NCBI GenBank assembly: GCA_023375675.1
Contig: JALQBC010000009.1
Location: 744,001-808,000 of the forward strand
DNA length: 64,000 bases
Origin: Cytospora piceicola
Lineage: Eukaryota > Ascomycota > Sordariomycetes > Diaporthales > Cytosporaceae
Reading direction: 5' to 3'
The position numbers and the translations under genes were made by a program. Below the pieces are notes generated by a model, which was not told the DNA's origin, did not search any database, and worked only from the letters and a program-made list of their open reading frames with translations. This document shows positions 52,600 to 64,000 of this stretch, in pieces; the stretch's first letter is position 1; every line of letters starts with the position of its first letter.

Positions 52600-52696
52600 G
52601 GTAGACAGGCAGGTAGGCAGGTAGGTAGGCAGGTAGGTAGGCAGGCAGGCAGGTAGGCAGGCAGGTAGGTAGGTAGGTAGGTAAGTAGGTAAGTAG
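52600..52696. repeat. GTAGGCAG/GGTA tetranucleotide array
   Basis: About 24 tandem tetranucleotides of GGTA and GGCA in irregular order, at the 3' end of the frameshifted pseudogene. Confidence 0.92.
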
Positions 52697-53811
52697 TGTA
52701 TTACGCCAACCAAACACGTATCCTTGGAGGAGTCGACAATCTCGGGTTCATGGGTTGTCTCTGGCGCAGCGCGCATCTCCTTCTCGAGCTTGTTGTCCAA
52801 GTCCTGGACAATACACCGCTAAACTTATAGCACGTTTGACGCTTCTCCAGCTCCTCCTCCGCGGCAATAGCAAGGGGACTAAACATAGCCTCCAAGTAGC
52901 CGTATCGACGGCGGCGGCCAACTCCTTGATCTGCGCAGTAGTCAAGGCCATGGCCTTGACTACACCGTGGCCTTCAGTGTACTGGGTCATCACGCAGATG
53001 CGGCGCATGCAATTCTCCACGGTATCCTTGGTATTTTTGTCTCGGTACAAGTTCTCCCAAGCGGTGACTGTGCCCTTGACGTCCATCCGTCCGTTTTCGT
53101 GGAACCTTGTTATCGCACACGCCAAAGTCGAGGCGGCAGCGCAAGAAGTGACGGACAACGGCACGAACGCTGAAGTGGGGAGTGCGTGCGTCTGCGTCCA
53201 AGCCTTCAATGCGGCGGACGAAGGCGACCACCTTGAGAGCGGTGCCATGTGGGATGAGGATACTCAGGGTACCATCGTCGCACAGGTGTACGACTCTGAG
53301 TTGATGTCCATTGGTGTCGACGAAGCCGTAGGAGGCTGGTTCCTGGTTCTTCTCAAAAGCCGCGATAGCGGGCATCGACTCGCGGAATTGTGTAAGCTCC
53401 TTAGGATTGACCGAAAGGACCATGCCGTCAATGATCGCACGGAAGTACATCGCGCGTTCGCGGTCCGTGGCGTTGCGAATCAATGCGCATCTTGTCCGAC
53501 TCAGTGACGGACTTGAGCTCATTGTCGCCAAGTAATTTTCTCTTTCGAGAAGAAGTTACGCTGATGGTGAAGGAGAAGCGGGAACCGTACAGAAGGTCGT
53601 CCGCGGGTTCGTCCGCGACAGGAATAGGCGAGGCTGCGCGGCCTCCGCGGCTCTCGAGAGTGAGGTTGCGGAGCAGGCGGCCGGGCGTGAGCGAGGGACG
53701 GGCTTCTCCCCGTGTGTTTACATTGCGCTCAGCGCGGGTCAACAGCTCCTGTAGGTTGATAATACTTTTGTCCCCAATCATGCCATTCGCCGAGAGTAGC
53801 ATGGCCGGCAT
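52690..53811 (-). pseudogene. Frameshifted pseudogene of an unrecognised protein
   Basis: Coding-like sequence on - switches frame several times without splice signals. Frame one runs from MPAMLLSANGMIGDKSIINL at 53811 through SRKRKLLGDNELKSVTESDK near 53490. A second frame carries ATDRERAMYFRAIIDGMVLS to about 53170. A third carries ITRFHENGRMDVKGTVTAWE and KDTVENCMRRICVMTQYTEG to about 52900. Two more short frames carry FSPLAIAAEEELEKRQT and KLEKEMRAAPETTHEPE. The joined product would be about 370 residues. Sequence is GC-rich and not RIP-mutated, so decay is by indels. There is no signal peptide and no family I recognise. It shares the accessory tail with the next gene. Sequencing error is an alternative, but at least four breaks argue against it. 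Confidence 0.65.
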
Positions 53812-54461
53812 TCAAAATCTTCGGTAGCGATGTTTTAGAGCTGAGTATGCCTCCAAATACACATGTCTGCCATCATATAATATGAAGCCTTTCTATATGG
53901 GATTAGGAGCATGCCTGTCGGAACTCATTCTGAAGGATCTTCCTGTGTACATTTGCGATGGTGTACATTACGGCTAGACGTGGTTAGTGTTTACAATGAC
54001 CTACAACCTCGAGTTATAACGAGATAGGTAACGTGTTCGCATAATCCTCCAACTATCCTAAATGATAAGAAGTAGTATTTAAAGGTCAAACGCAAAGTTT
54101 CCTGAGTCTACATCACCTTGGCACCGGCTTATGATTAACTTCGACTTGAAGACCAACTGATTCACTCTGAGGAGACTTATTCACAAGTGAGGAAATAAGG
54201 ATGAATTTGCACAAATTACTGAGTCGGTAGTTACAAAGTAGCTACTGAATAAGAGATCACTGATATAGACGAGCGTATAAGTCACTTCCCACCCAGGCAG
54301 TATATATACTCGCTAGATTCTTTCCAAAAGTTGTGCTCTATCTTGATACTCAACCAGACAAACAAACAACGACAGAACCGACTACTATCAACTGGAGATC
54401 ATCGCAGCTAAGTCCATATTTCACAAGATCACCATCATAAAACACATCAAGACTATTGACA
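53812..54461. other. Promoter side of the 467-residue accessory gene
   Basis: Mostly AT-leaning sequence. A TATATATA-like box lies near 54299-54310, followed by a CAA/ACA-rich leader up to the ATG at 54462. Confidence 0.55.
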
Positions 54462-55991
54462 ATGTCAACGCCGGGCTCGCCGTATTCGGATCACTCAAGT
54501 CCTCCAGTTTGGGCTAGTTGGCCCCCTCTCAAAAAGCAGAGGTTCCATGAACTAGCTGATTTTGATAATGTGCAAGACGAGATCAGCCATGAAGAACTCA
54601 TAGGCATTCCGGAGCATGATAGGGCCAGGAAGATTGTCGCTTGGGCCAACTGGTGGTTCCGACCTGGCAAGTTCTTGCCTAGGGACGACAGCCTCGATAA
54701 CGCCTGGATGAGGGCCACCGCAAACGCTGTTGCGATATCCGAGACCAGAGTCAGATTGGGTGGACGGCCTCATCTGTCCCCAGATGAAACCCAACTTATA
54801 CAGGACATCAAGCAAAGGTACATCCGCCGTGACCATTTCGAACGCACTTGGCAGCTAACTCTCTGAAGCCTGGTCCCGATTACTCCTAGACCGTTCCAAG
54901 ATGGGACAGAGCGGTACCCTCCCAATCTGCGGACGGATGCTGGTGATTTCATAAACGGCTACCGCCACTACCAGGCAAGGTGGCTTGGTAGTGAGCAACA
55001 AATGAGTCTGGAGAATATCCTGCAGACAATGCAGATACCTCTTGTCGACAAGATTGTGGCCTTCGGCACCGGTTCTCCACTGACTTACAAACCCGCGATC
55101 TTTATGGACCTAAATGATATTGACGGGTTTGTGTCAAGAGACCAGATAGAGATGCACAGGCATCGCTTCACACAGTACGCAATCCTAATGTGGATGGCCG
55201 GGTTCTTCCAGCAGAGACAAGGTGGCCAAAATCACGTCCAAGTCTACGTACAAGACCCCGACCTCAAGGCAACAGATGAAGACGCAATGGAACAACTCGG
55301 CTTCAAGATCCTGGACGGCGAATACGATTGCCAGGAAGGCTTTGCTAAGATCGACGACCGCACCTTTGTCTATGATGCCGTTATCAGCTCGAGCATCTCC
55401 CAGATTTACATGGAATATGCCTACCCAGCTGCAGTCATGACAGAGCATCTCGATCGTCCGCATGTGGGTCCCTACCATGAGTTGCAGGACCATCACAAAT
55501 ATGTCTACTTGCAGGATACGAGTGGGATAATCGTTGGCGGGAATCAGTTCCTTTGGCCACAGCCACTTCGCCCGTAAGTCGCCCATTCAAGGTTTTCTAA
55601 TGCCATTGGGCTAACCTAGGCCGGCAGAGCGGGCACTACGAAGACAGCGTTCAACATCCTGAAAACTTACTATCGGGAGGTTTCACTGATCGATGAGGGG
55701 AAGCTCGAGGAGGGAAGATGGCACGAGGGCATCACATTTCCCGAATTGTTCGACGCATTTTCTAAACAATTGGATCAAGAACAAACCGTCTACTACGAAC
55801 AACTCAATCAAGAAATTGAGGAGAAGAAGGCGGCCGCAATTAGGGAAGGCTCCTTCAATGAAAAAGACCATACCGCCTGGGCGAGACGTCTGACGCAATG
55901 GAGGGAGAAAAGGCAACCACCAAGGACATTATACGACCTGAACATTTCGGGACAGCCCCAGCTTGCCTTGTATGTCAGAAATCACGCCTAA
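54462..55991 (+). CDS. Unrecognised 467-residue accessory protein, three exons
   Basis: Exons 54462-54817, 54890-55573, 55628-55991. Intron 1 (72 bases: GTACAT, CTAAC branch, CCTAG) removes an in-frame TGA at 54864. Intron 2 (54 bases: GTAAGT, CTAACC branch, GGCAG) restores PAGTTKTAFNILKTYYREVS. The frame closes exactly at 468 codons. The N-terminus (MSTPGSPYSDHSSPP) is polar. The core is rich in aromatic and acidic residues (IVAWANWWFRPGKFLPRDD, FINGYRHYQARWLGSEQQ, RHRFTQYAILMWMAGFF). The C-terminal third has a charged coiled coil (EQTVYYEQLNQEIEEKKAAA). No signal peptide, membrane span or catalytic motif. It is the last GC-balanced gene before the RIP block, so it may belong to an accessory or strain-specific set. 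Function unknown. Confidence 0.78.
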
Positions 55992-56059
55992 GGAGAAGGC
56001 CTCACCGGCGATTTTGGACGAGGGCACTGTCAGGGCTTACGTAAGCCACTTTAGCTAGC

Positions 56060-57900
56060 TACCCTAAAACACCATTTCCTTCCCCTTTAGTTAGTTAGTT
56101 TCTTCTTTCTTTAGACAATATAACACACACCTATACTAGAATTAAAGACTGTACTATACATGCTATCGTGCCTGTTTTTTAGTTAGATCTAGCTCGTGTT
56201 AATACCTAATATAGTAGCTATAACCTCGATTTGATCGTTTTTACGTTAATTCTCGCAATCTAAACACTTCCGCGTCGAACGCGCCTAAGATACTATTACT
56301 ACGATGTTAATACGAAACCCTGTTAAAAAGCTTTATAATAAGGCTCGGTCGGCTAGCGGCTTAAGAACGAATATTAACAGCTGTAACTAATCTAACGTGC
56401 TATTAAGGCGATCGGACTCGAACAACCTCCGCCTACGTCAGCTAAAATAAACCGAGCAGTCTTCGATAATAGCTAGCTTCGAGATCTTTTAATTCTAATA
56501 GCGACCGCTAGTTAATCTAGTTTAATTTTTTCTTTTTTTTTTACTACTTTATAATAAAAATATCCTTATAGGTAGTAAAAGTAGATATAATAAAGCTTAT
56601 AAACCGGACGGCCGATTTATTAAGGTTAATAAAGCCTTAAAGGCTCTTAGCGATAAAGCTTTAAAGGCTCCCTCCGATAAAGCCTTAATAGCTTTAGTTA
56701 CCTTTAAGTTACTTACTAAACCTCTTCCTGTTTACTAAAGTCTTTTAACGTTATTATTTTAGTTAATAAAAGCAGATTAAAAACGTGCCTTCTTAGTAGA
56801 GGATATAGCTATTCGAATATAAAACCGCTTCTTTCTATTTAGTTTAAATAATAACTTAGTAAGCGGAAGAAAGAGTAACGTTTTATAAGATATAAAAGTT
56901 ATTAACGCTCCGCAGAATACAGAAGTTATTAACGTTCTATAGGATATAGAAGTTACTAACGTTTTATAGGACACGGAGATTATTAACGCTCTATAGAACA
57001 TAGAGATTATTATATCGAAGTTATTAAGCTTTATGTTTTCCCTTACCTTAAAACCTTTAAAGCGTATTATAACTAATAAAATTATCTAACTAGCTATTCT
57101 ATATTATTAGTATTTTAATAGTATAGTCGAGCCTATTAAATAACCCCGAGTTAATAGCCCTTATCCGTATAGTCTATCTTATATCGAACCTTTTTCCCGA
57201 TTATAGCTTACCTTTCCTACTATAGCCGAAGATATAAATAATCTCTTACCTTAAGCTCTCTTATACTTTTAAGTCGACTACCTTTACGATACTGCCTTTA
57301 TTTATACTATAGAGTAAGCTATAGCCTTATACGATTTCCCGGAGCTAATAAAGTATATATTTTATAACGTTTTATACGAAATCCGAAGCCTTTTAAGCCG
57401 ATTCTCTAAGAATAAACGTATAACTAAAGTTAATACTACTTATCGGGACTTTAATTCCCCTTATACCGTAATACGTTTAAAGAACGCTTTTATCGTTATA
57501 TTAGTACGTTTTCGACGTAAACCTACTATTTAATTACCGGACCGACGATAAGATATTTATAACGTTCGATTTATAAACGTATAGTTTCCTATCCGAACCG
57601 GCTTAGCCTTAAGCCTATTTCGATAACAGGTATTTAGTAAAGGAAGAATAATAAAATCTAAAACGGAAGACGATTCGAAACGCTATCGTCGTTAACGTGA
57701 CGTGTTATTCTTATAAGTCGAAGACCGTAAACCTTACTTTCGATCCTGTTCTTACTCTTAATCCTGTTAAAGATCTTTAAAACGTTAGAGATTATTAAAA
57801 GAGCTTAAACGATTTAAAGTTTTATTACTTATAGTAAAAAACTACGACTATAGCTGTAAACGCGATCGTAGCCGCTTTAAATATTTCCGGGACTTATATA
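56060..57900. other. RIP-mutated AT-rich sequence, unclassified
   Basis: Dense TAA/TTA/TATA words with almost no CA or TG, the signature of C-to-T change at CpA on both strands. A short tandem-like stretch at 56880-57000 repeats a unit of about 40 bases ending GAAGTTATTAACG. No intact open frame. Confidence 0.7.
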
Positions 57901-57929
57901 ATAACGTAAACCGAACCTTTATTATATCC

Positions 57930-59260
57930 TAAAATATAATATTTAAATTAAAACTAAATATATTTAAATTTAACGGTAAAGGTATAAACGTTTATATTTT
58001 TAAAATTTATTACTTAGTTAAGCTATATAAAGAAGAGAACGTTTTCGTTAATTTATTTATTAGTATTATTTCTTATTTCGATAATAATAAAGCTAAATAG
58101 TTTATATTATTAATTTTAAGTAAACGCGAAGTATTAAAAAACGATCTCTTTTTTTAAGAAATTAAATTATAATAACTATTTATATTTAATTATAATAACC
58201 TTATATTTTAAGCCGATAAAATATAGTATAGCTTTAATAAAAAAGACTAGCTACTTTTTTAATAATATATCGATAAGAAAATTCGCTTATATAATAAAAC
58301 TAGTAAAATCGATAAAAACGTTAAGGTTTACTATATTTATAAAGGTTTAAACGTCGATCTTTAAGCGGTTATTACGCTTTATTTAAAAGGTAATATATTA
58401 AAAGAATTTAAACGTACGGTTACTTATAAAAAGTATAGTATCCGTTAAAAATAACGTAAAGATAAAGAGAATACAGATAAGTAAGCTTAAGAGCTTAAAG
58501 ATCTTCGGCGAAAGCTTTAAAAGTTTTAAAAGTTTAATACTTACGTCGATCGGACCTTTAATAAAGATCGGTTCGATAGCCGTCGGTATAATAATTAAGC
58601 TTTTACTAGATTTACCTTTTATAATAATACCTATAGATAAGATTTTAACCGTTATTATAATTAAAACTATAACCGTAATTATAACCTGTAAAACTATCGG
58701 GATTATAGCCGGAACTAAAACCGAGATCGTTAAAATAAGCTTTCCGGACCTTTTACTAATAAACTTTAAGATTCTCGAAATAAAGATAATAGCTAAAGAT
58801 ATAAAAAGCCTACCTATAATAACTGTAATAACGATCGAGGCTATCGACGTATAAAAAGGTATATTAAAAATAACCGCTATTTTAATATAGACGATAATTA
58901 TCGATTTAATATTAAGGCCTATATAGTTAAAAAAGAACTTACTTTAGAGATTCTAGATAATATCGAGTAATACTATAATAATCGTTATTATATAAACTTT
59001 ATATCCGAGTTTAATAGTTTTAAGCTTTTTAGTTTTAGTTCTATTAAATCGGAAAAATAGCCTAACAGATAGCTTAAAAAACGCTTTTACTAACAGTATA
59101 AGTCTTCTCTTTTATTATTATTAAAAACGTTAACGATATTTTACCTACTTATTAACTAAACCTTACTAAAGTACTTAATTTTATTAATTTTAAGCTTTTA
59201 CTACGTTACGATATTATAAAGCTATAACCTTAAAATATATTATCTTTTAAATCGAAACGT
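57930..59260 (+). pseudogene. RIP-destroyed gag-like region of a retrotransposon
   Basis: Translation of + gives a gag-like frame broken by many TAA/TAG stops. It starts around KLNIFKFNGKGINVYIF, has a capsid-like helical part, a charged stretch, and an Asn/Arg/Tyr-rich nucleocapsid-like tail (RDFNRYYN, YNRNYN, DYSRNQNRDR-like). Stops sit where Gln, Arg or Trp codons are expected, as RIP predicts. I cannot assign the superfamily from gag alone. It is on the opposite strand to the pol remnant further right, so it probably belongs to another copy or another element. Confidence 0.55.
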
Positions 59261-61600
59261 AAAACTTTATTAAGCGGTAAATTATTTATAAAATATAAAA
59301 GGCTAGCCTTTAAGTGGTTACAGAAAGGGGTCTTATTACTGTTTATAATCTTCTATAAGGGAAGATTCTAAGTAGCTGTTATAGTAGTGCGTAAAGCAGA
59401 GATTGTACTGTTCTTAAGCGTTATAGCGTAAGTGTAGCGTTATAGCGTAAGCTTCGGCCTGTATATACCGAAGCCTTTATAGGCTTTAGCCTGTAATATT
59501 AGCCCCCCCCTTTTTAAGTATATTCTTAACCTTAAAGGTCTATACGTTACGCGTTACGTAAGAGTACGCTTATAAGGACCTTTAACGTTACTTACTTAGG
59601 TTTATTACCTTTTGTAGCCTTTCGAACGTGCCTTTTCTCTTTCCTTTTCTTTTAACCGTTAACTTTACTATAAGTGCCCCCCCCTTTCTTTTTCTTTTAT
59701 TTTAATTATAATAGAAGTTTTAAGCTGTTACGTAGCTATTTCTATATTATTTATAAACAGCTTAATCCTTAACGTTTAATTACTATAGCTAAAAAGCGAA
59801 AACGCGGTCTGTTATCGTTCTCTATCTACACGTCGTTTATAGGTAAGGCGCTTATTACTATTAACTAAAAGAAGTAAGATTGTATTTAAAAAGCTAAGGC
59901 TTAGTTTTTTTACGACGTTTTAGCTACTTACTCTAATAATATTTATAAAGTTTCTTACTTCGAGTATATTTACCGCTTAGCTAAAGATTTTAATATATTT
60001 TATTATAACTACCTCGATAAGTAATAAGCTAGTCGGAGGCCTATTTTAAACGGCTTATACTTTATTAACCCTTCCGGTAAGTTAAAAAGCCTGCTATATA
60101 TTCTATACGTATAGTAGTAACGAAAAGAATACCGGTTACTTATATACTCCGGTAAGTTTCTTTTTTTAAAAGCCGTTTATATTATAATATTAACCTATTC
60201 GGTAGCTGTTTAAGTACTTAAAGCTAATCGAAGCTACCGAAACCTTAATTAAAAAGATAAAAGAGTTTAATTTTTAAGATTATAATAAGCCTTCTCTTTT
60301 CCTGTTATAAGCAGACCTTAAACGGCTAACTCGTTTTTATAAATTCTATAAAAGCGTAAAACGTTACCGGTTTCGTAGTAATCTAAACCTATAAGCAGTT
60401 ATAGAGTAAAAAGGATACCCGGGCGAATAGTTTAAATAGTAGTAGTATTTAAGCTATAAACGGCTTATATACTATTAGTATAAACTTAAATAATAAAGTT
60501 TAAGCTTATTATATAAGTAATAAGTAATACTATATCCGTTAAGTAGCGACTAACTCTTTTTTAAAAGTAGAAGAATAAGCTTACTTAAAGTTTTATTACT
60601 ACTATTTGTCTTCTAATAGTTAAGCTTAGTAAGCTAAAGAATAAAATAGTTAAAATTAAGAAATCTATTATCTTATATATAAACCGCGACTTAAACGAAA
60701 GTAAAAGTTAGCTAATATAGTCGTATATATAGGTATATCGTAAGCCGTTCTTTCGTTCGGTTTAACGAGTTTAAAAGGAAGGATAAGAACGTAAAGAGTT
60801 ACTACCGCTATCGGAGGAAAAGGGGGTTTATAGTTTAAGCAGGTATATAGCTAATATCGAGCAGCTTACTCTCTTTAAGCTAGCTAAATTCTATTTTACT
60901 AATACTACTATATCGTTTCGGCTTATATAATAAGTTAATATTTATTAGTACGAAATAACGTAAGTTTTCGTACTATCTAGTGTTAACCGTCTGCTTATTT
61001 ATATAAGAAAACTGTCGTAGTTATAAGCTAACCTATAACGGCTCTTATACTTATCGAATACAGCTATATCCTCGAAGTTTTCTAACGGTTTTTAAAAAGG
61101 CTAGACTTAACTAACTTATTTAACGTAAACTTTACGTTTTAGTATTACGCCTGCTTTAAGTCTGTCTTATACCGGCTTTTTATATACGTTAAGAATAGTT
61201 TTAACGTAATACTTAAGCTCTGCCTTATCTTCGCCCTTTTCCGGGACGATTAAAGGTAGCTAATAATCGTAAAAAGCTTAAGATAAAAGCAGGTTATTAC
61301 TTGCTTTTAGTAAAAGATCTATATAAAAGTATAGATATATACCTAATAGTACCTTTAGTTTTATAGTATAAAAGTCTATTATAATAGATATATAATACTT
61401 CTTATATAGTTAAACGAGTTTTTTAAAAGGTTAATTAGTTTAAACGTTCTTAAAAGATAGCTAAACGTAATCTTTAATAATAAAGCGCTTTATAAGGCTA
61501 TACTATTAGTTAGCTACTTTTTTTATCTTCTGTTAAATAATAGCTATAGCCGCTTAAGCGAATTCTGTTACGTTTTTAAGCTGTTATATAAAGTCTTCGG
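59261..61600. other. RIP-mutated sequence, unclassified, with poly-C spots
   Basis: It holds two C8-type runs (59503-59510 and near 59673-59682) and a repeated TTATAGCGTAAG word (59423-59450). One + frame from about 59780 to 61500 has coding texture (for example SYFEYIYRLAKDFNIFYYNY) with many stops. I do not recognise it. Confidence 0.5.
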
Positions 61601-64000
61601 CTTAAGCGTACGGCTTATAAGCCGGTATAACTAAACGTTATATTTATTAAATTAGCTTAGTATAATAGTTGTGTTAAAGGAAGAATAGGCTAATACTAAT
61701 TATAGAAGTATCCCGGTTATTAATAGTAAGCTACGTTTTTAAAAGAAGTAAGCTTTAGTTAAACTAAGTATATATAATAAAGGCTTATAGGTAATCGAGA
61801 ACTTTTTAGTTAGCCTGCTCGGTAGTATCGTCGATCTCGAGGTAATATACAGTATTTAGTTGTTACTTAATATTAATAAGATTATAAAAACGTTTTTAAA
61901 ATCCTTTTATTTAATTAAAGCTATAGTCGTTAGTTAAAACGTTAAAAAAACTATAAAATCGCTAATAACAGTTTAAAAACCGCTTAATATAAGCTTTAGC
62001 TTTTATTATAGTTATAACCTTAAGTATAATAGCTTTATTTAGCCTGTCTGTAATAACTATAAGGAACTTAGAGTCTTTCGGATATTTTTAAGGTAAATAA
62101 GTTATAAAGTTAATAGATAACTCGCTTTATATCCGCTCAGGAACTAAAAAAGGCTTAAAAAAGCTTTTTTTCCGGTATCGTTAAACAGTTTTCTTCCTAT
62201 AAACGTTATAGTTCTTTACGAAGCGACGTACTATATAATATATCCCGGGTTAAAAGTATTTATAACTAAGTAATAAGATAGTCGTATTCTGTTTAAAGTA
62301 GCCGGAAATATAAAAGTTATAAGTATTCTAGATAAAGCTAGTATATAACAGCTTTTATTTAAATACTTATATATTCCTTCGGAACCGGAGAATATAGTTA
62401 TTATTTATTTCGTACTTCGCGATCGAAACGTTAAAAGGTATATTATTTATCGTTTATATATTAAAAGGGAAGCTTTTAGCCTTTTTATAAACAGCTCGGA
62501 TAAAGCAGGGATAGTTTATATCGTACTTAAGAGTAGTATCTTATATACTCTATAGGTTTTCGTAAGTAAATAGCTTTCTGTTTTAAGAAACTGTTTTACC
62601 GTTAATAATAAAGGTAGCGAGTTAAATAAAACCGTTCCGACGTTATTTTAAAGATAGCTATTCTTTATAAAGTAGTTAAATATCCCGACTTATAAAACGC
62701 TTATTATTTATCTCTTTCGGTATATCTTATTCTCTTTTAGATAGTATATCTAGTTACGTTATAACGGCTTTTTTATAGTATTCGAGTTAGAAACGGAAGT
62801 ATAAAAGTTTCTTTAACTAATAAACTTAACGCTTTAAAAGACGTCGAGTTATTATAAAATACTTTAGATTCTTATAATTCGAGTAAATAATAAATAAAAA
62901 AGCTATATTATAAAGCTTAACGTTTTATACGTTTAAACAGCTTATAATAGTAAAAAGTTCCTTATCGTAGATTTTATAATTACTTTTTATAAGTATAAGT
63001 TATTATAAGTAATATATTACCGGGCGGAGTAATTTATTATAACCTTATTAAGATAAGTAGCCTTTTAAAGAATACTTAAAGCTATTTACTTTAAAAAGTA
63101 TATAGAGGTTTAGATTATATTAAGCTAAAACCGGTTCGGTAATAAAGTAATACTTAAGCTGTTCGAAGAAGGCTTTTTACTCGGGTTTTTAACGAAAGGG
63201 AGTCTTTTTCTTTATAAGAAGTAAAAAGAAGCCGGCGATCTTTAAGTAATTCTTAATAAACTGCCGGTAGAAGTTAATAAAGCCGAAAAAGCTACGTATA
63301 CTTTTAAACGTATTTAGAGCTTTTTAATTTTTAATAATAAGTAGTTTCTTTAAGTTTATCTTAATTCCGACTTTAGCTTCGATAATAAACCTTAAATATT
63401 TCGTCTTTTATATACCGAACTTGTATTTAAAAATGTTTAAGTTAAAACCGGCGGCTTATAAGGCGTTTAAGATCTGTTTAACTTTAGTATTATAATTTTA
63501 ATATATCTTATTAAAATAAATAAGTATATCGTCGAAGTATATTAAGTAAGTAATATTAAAGTATTTACGTAGTATTAAGTTAATATATTATTAAAAGGTA
63601 GTAAGTGCTTTAGATAGGTTAAAAGGTATTATTAACTATTCGAAAAGGCCGAATCGAGTCCGGAAAGCTATTTTCTACTTATCCTTCTTTTTAATATAAA
63701 GCTTATAAAAAGTTATTCGGATATCGAGCTTAATAAACTACTTTACCTATAAGATATTTATAAGTGTTTTTTTAATAAGAAGGAAAGAGTATCGATCTGT
63801 TTAGGTAATAGTATTAAGGGTATAATAATTTATATAGAAATAAACGCTTTTACTAGGCTTTTTAACGAAGATAACCGGTATACTTATTAATAAGCTATTC
63901 GCTTATATATAGCCTTTATCGAGTAGTTTAGTAAGTATTTTACGAAAGACTAAAAGCTTGTTTTACGATATTCTGTATAAAAGGCTTTATAAGACTTTAA
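61600..64000 (-). mobile_element. RIP-mutated Ty3/gypsy LTR retrotransposon, pol region (RT-RNase H-integrase), truncated by window edge
   Basis: Reading - from the right edge, the frame follows Ty3/gypsy pol in order. The reverse transcriptase start is ILTKLLDKGYI, with VIFVKKPSKS; then KLDIRITFYKLYIKK-like and AFRTRFGLFE. The active site YFDDILIYFN lies near 63,520-63,550. The connection domain is SFFGFINFYRQFIKN, then TEPVLA near 63,150. RNase H follows: KYSLKGYLS and NYKIYDKELFTII near 62,950. Integrase comes last: F-stop-PGIYYIVRRFVKN and SELSINFITYLPK near 62,080-62,260. Stops replace Trp and Gln positions, as expected from RIP. No LTR was found; the 5' part lies beyond base 64000. Confidence 0.88.

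Noticed and set aside
52600..52696. Telomere-like repeat
   Set aside because: The unit is GGTA/GGCA, not TTAGGG, and coding-like sequence continues beyond it.
54864..54866. In-frame TGA as a premature stop or readthrough site in the accessory gene
   Set aside because: It lies inside a canonical intron (54818-54889) with a CTAAC branch, so no readthrough or pseudogene is needed.

Overview
The window is nuclear DNA of a filamentous ascomycete (Pezizomycotina, most probably Sordariomycetes). Protein genes are broken by short introns of about 48-200 bases with GTRNGT-like donors, CTAAC/CTGAC branch sites and YAG acceptors. Gene content is fungal: a QutR-type quinate repressor, a Zn2Cys6 regulator, a Cdc3-type septin and TFIIF-alpha. 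The last 8 kb is saturated with TpA and nearly free of CpA/TpG, the scar of repeat-induced point mutation (RIP), a process of filamentous ascomycetes.

Layout. 0-7 kb: a DUF300/OST-alpha-type membrane protein (-) and a small Zn2Cys6 regulator (-). 7-12 kb: an isolated quinate-repressor homologue (+) and an unrecognised 383-residue protein (+). 11.7-15.3 kb: a 1,191-residue fusion (-) of 2H phosphoesterase, endonuclease/exonuclease/phosphatase, nucleotidyltransferase and a C-terminal MJ1316 (DUF504) domain. 16.8-23.5 kb: a 208-residue unknown (-), splicing factor Cwc26/Bud13 (+) and TFIIF large subunit (-). 24.7-30.6 kb: a Cid1-like nucleotidyltransferase with a large insertion (+) and an OTU-like protease with a polyalanine tract and SUMO-interaction-like motifs (+). 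31-38 kb: a PRPP synthetase of the inserted (Prs1/Prs5) type (-), mitochondrial uS4m (-) and La protein (+). 40-50 kb: septin Cdc3/AspB (-), a mitochondrial-type cytosolic phospholipase A2 (+), mitochondrial ribosomal mL44 (-) and a four-exon 97-residue single-pass membrane protein (+).

50-64 kb is an accessory, transposon-influenced tail. It holds AT-rich RIP patches, one intact intron-containing tRNA-Arg(CCG), an open zinc-finger-like fragment with no start, a frameshifted pseudogene, an apparently intact three-exon unknown gene (467 aa), then about 8 kb of RIP-destroyed retroelement. That block includes a gag-like stretch on the + strand and a Ty3/gypsy RT-RNase H-integrase on the - strand that runs off the right edge.

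The genes are independent eukaryotic units, not an operon. Many act on RNA (MJ1316 fusion, TUTase-like enzyme, Cwc26, TFIIF, La, two mitoribosomal proteins), but most are housekeeping genes and I do not claim a functional cluster. The least ordinary proteins are the MJ1316 fusion, the OTU/SIM protein and the Cid1-like enzyme with its inserted domain. All functional names rest on motifs read by eye and recalled family knowledge; no database search was possible.
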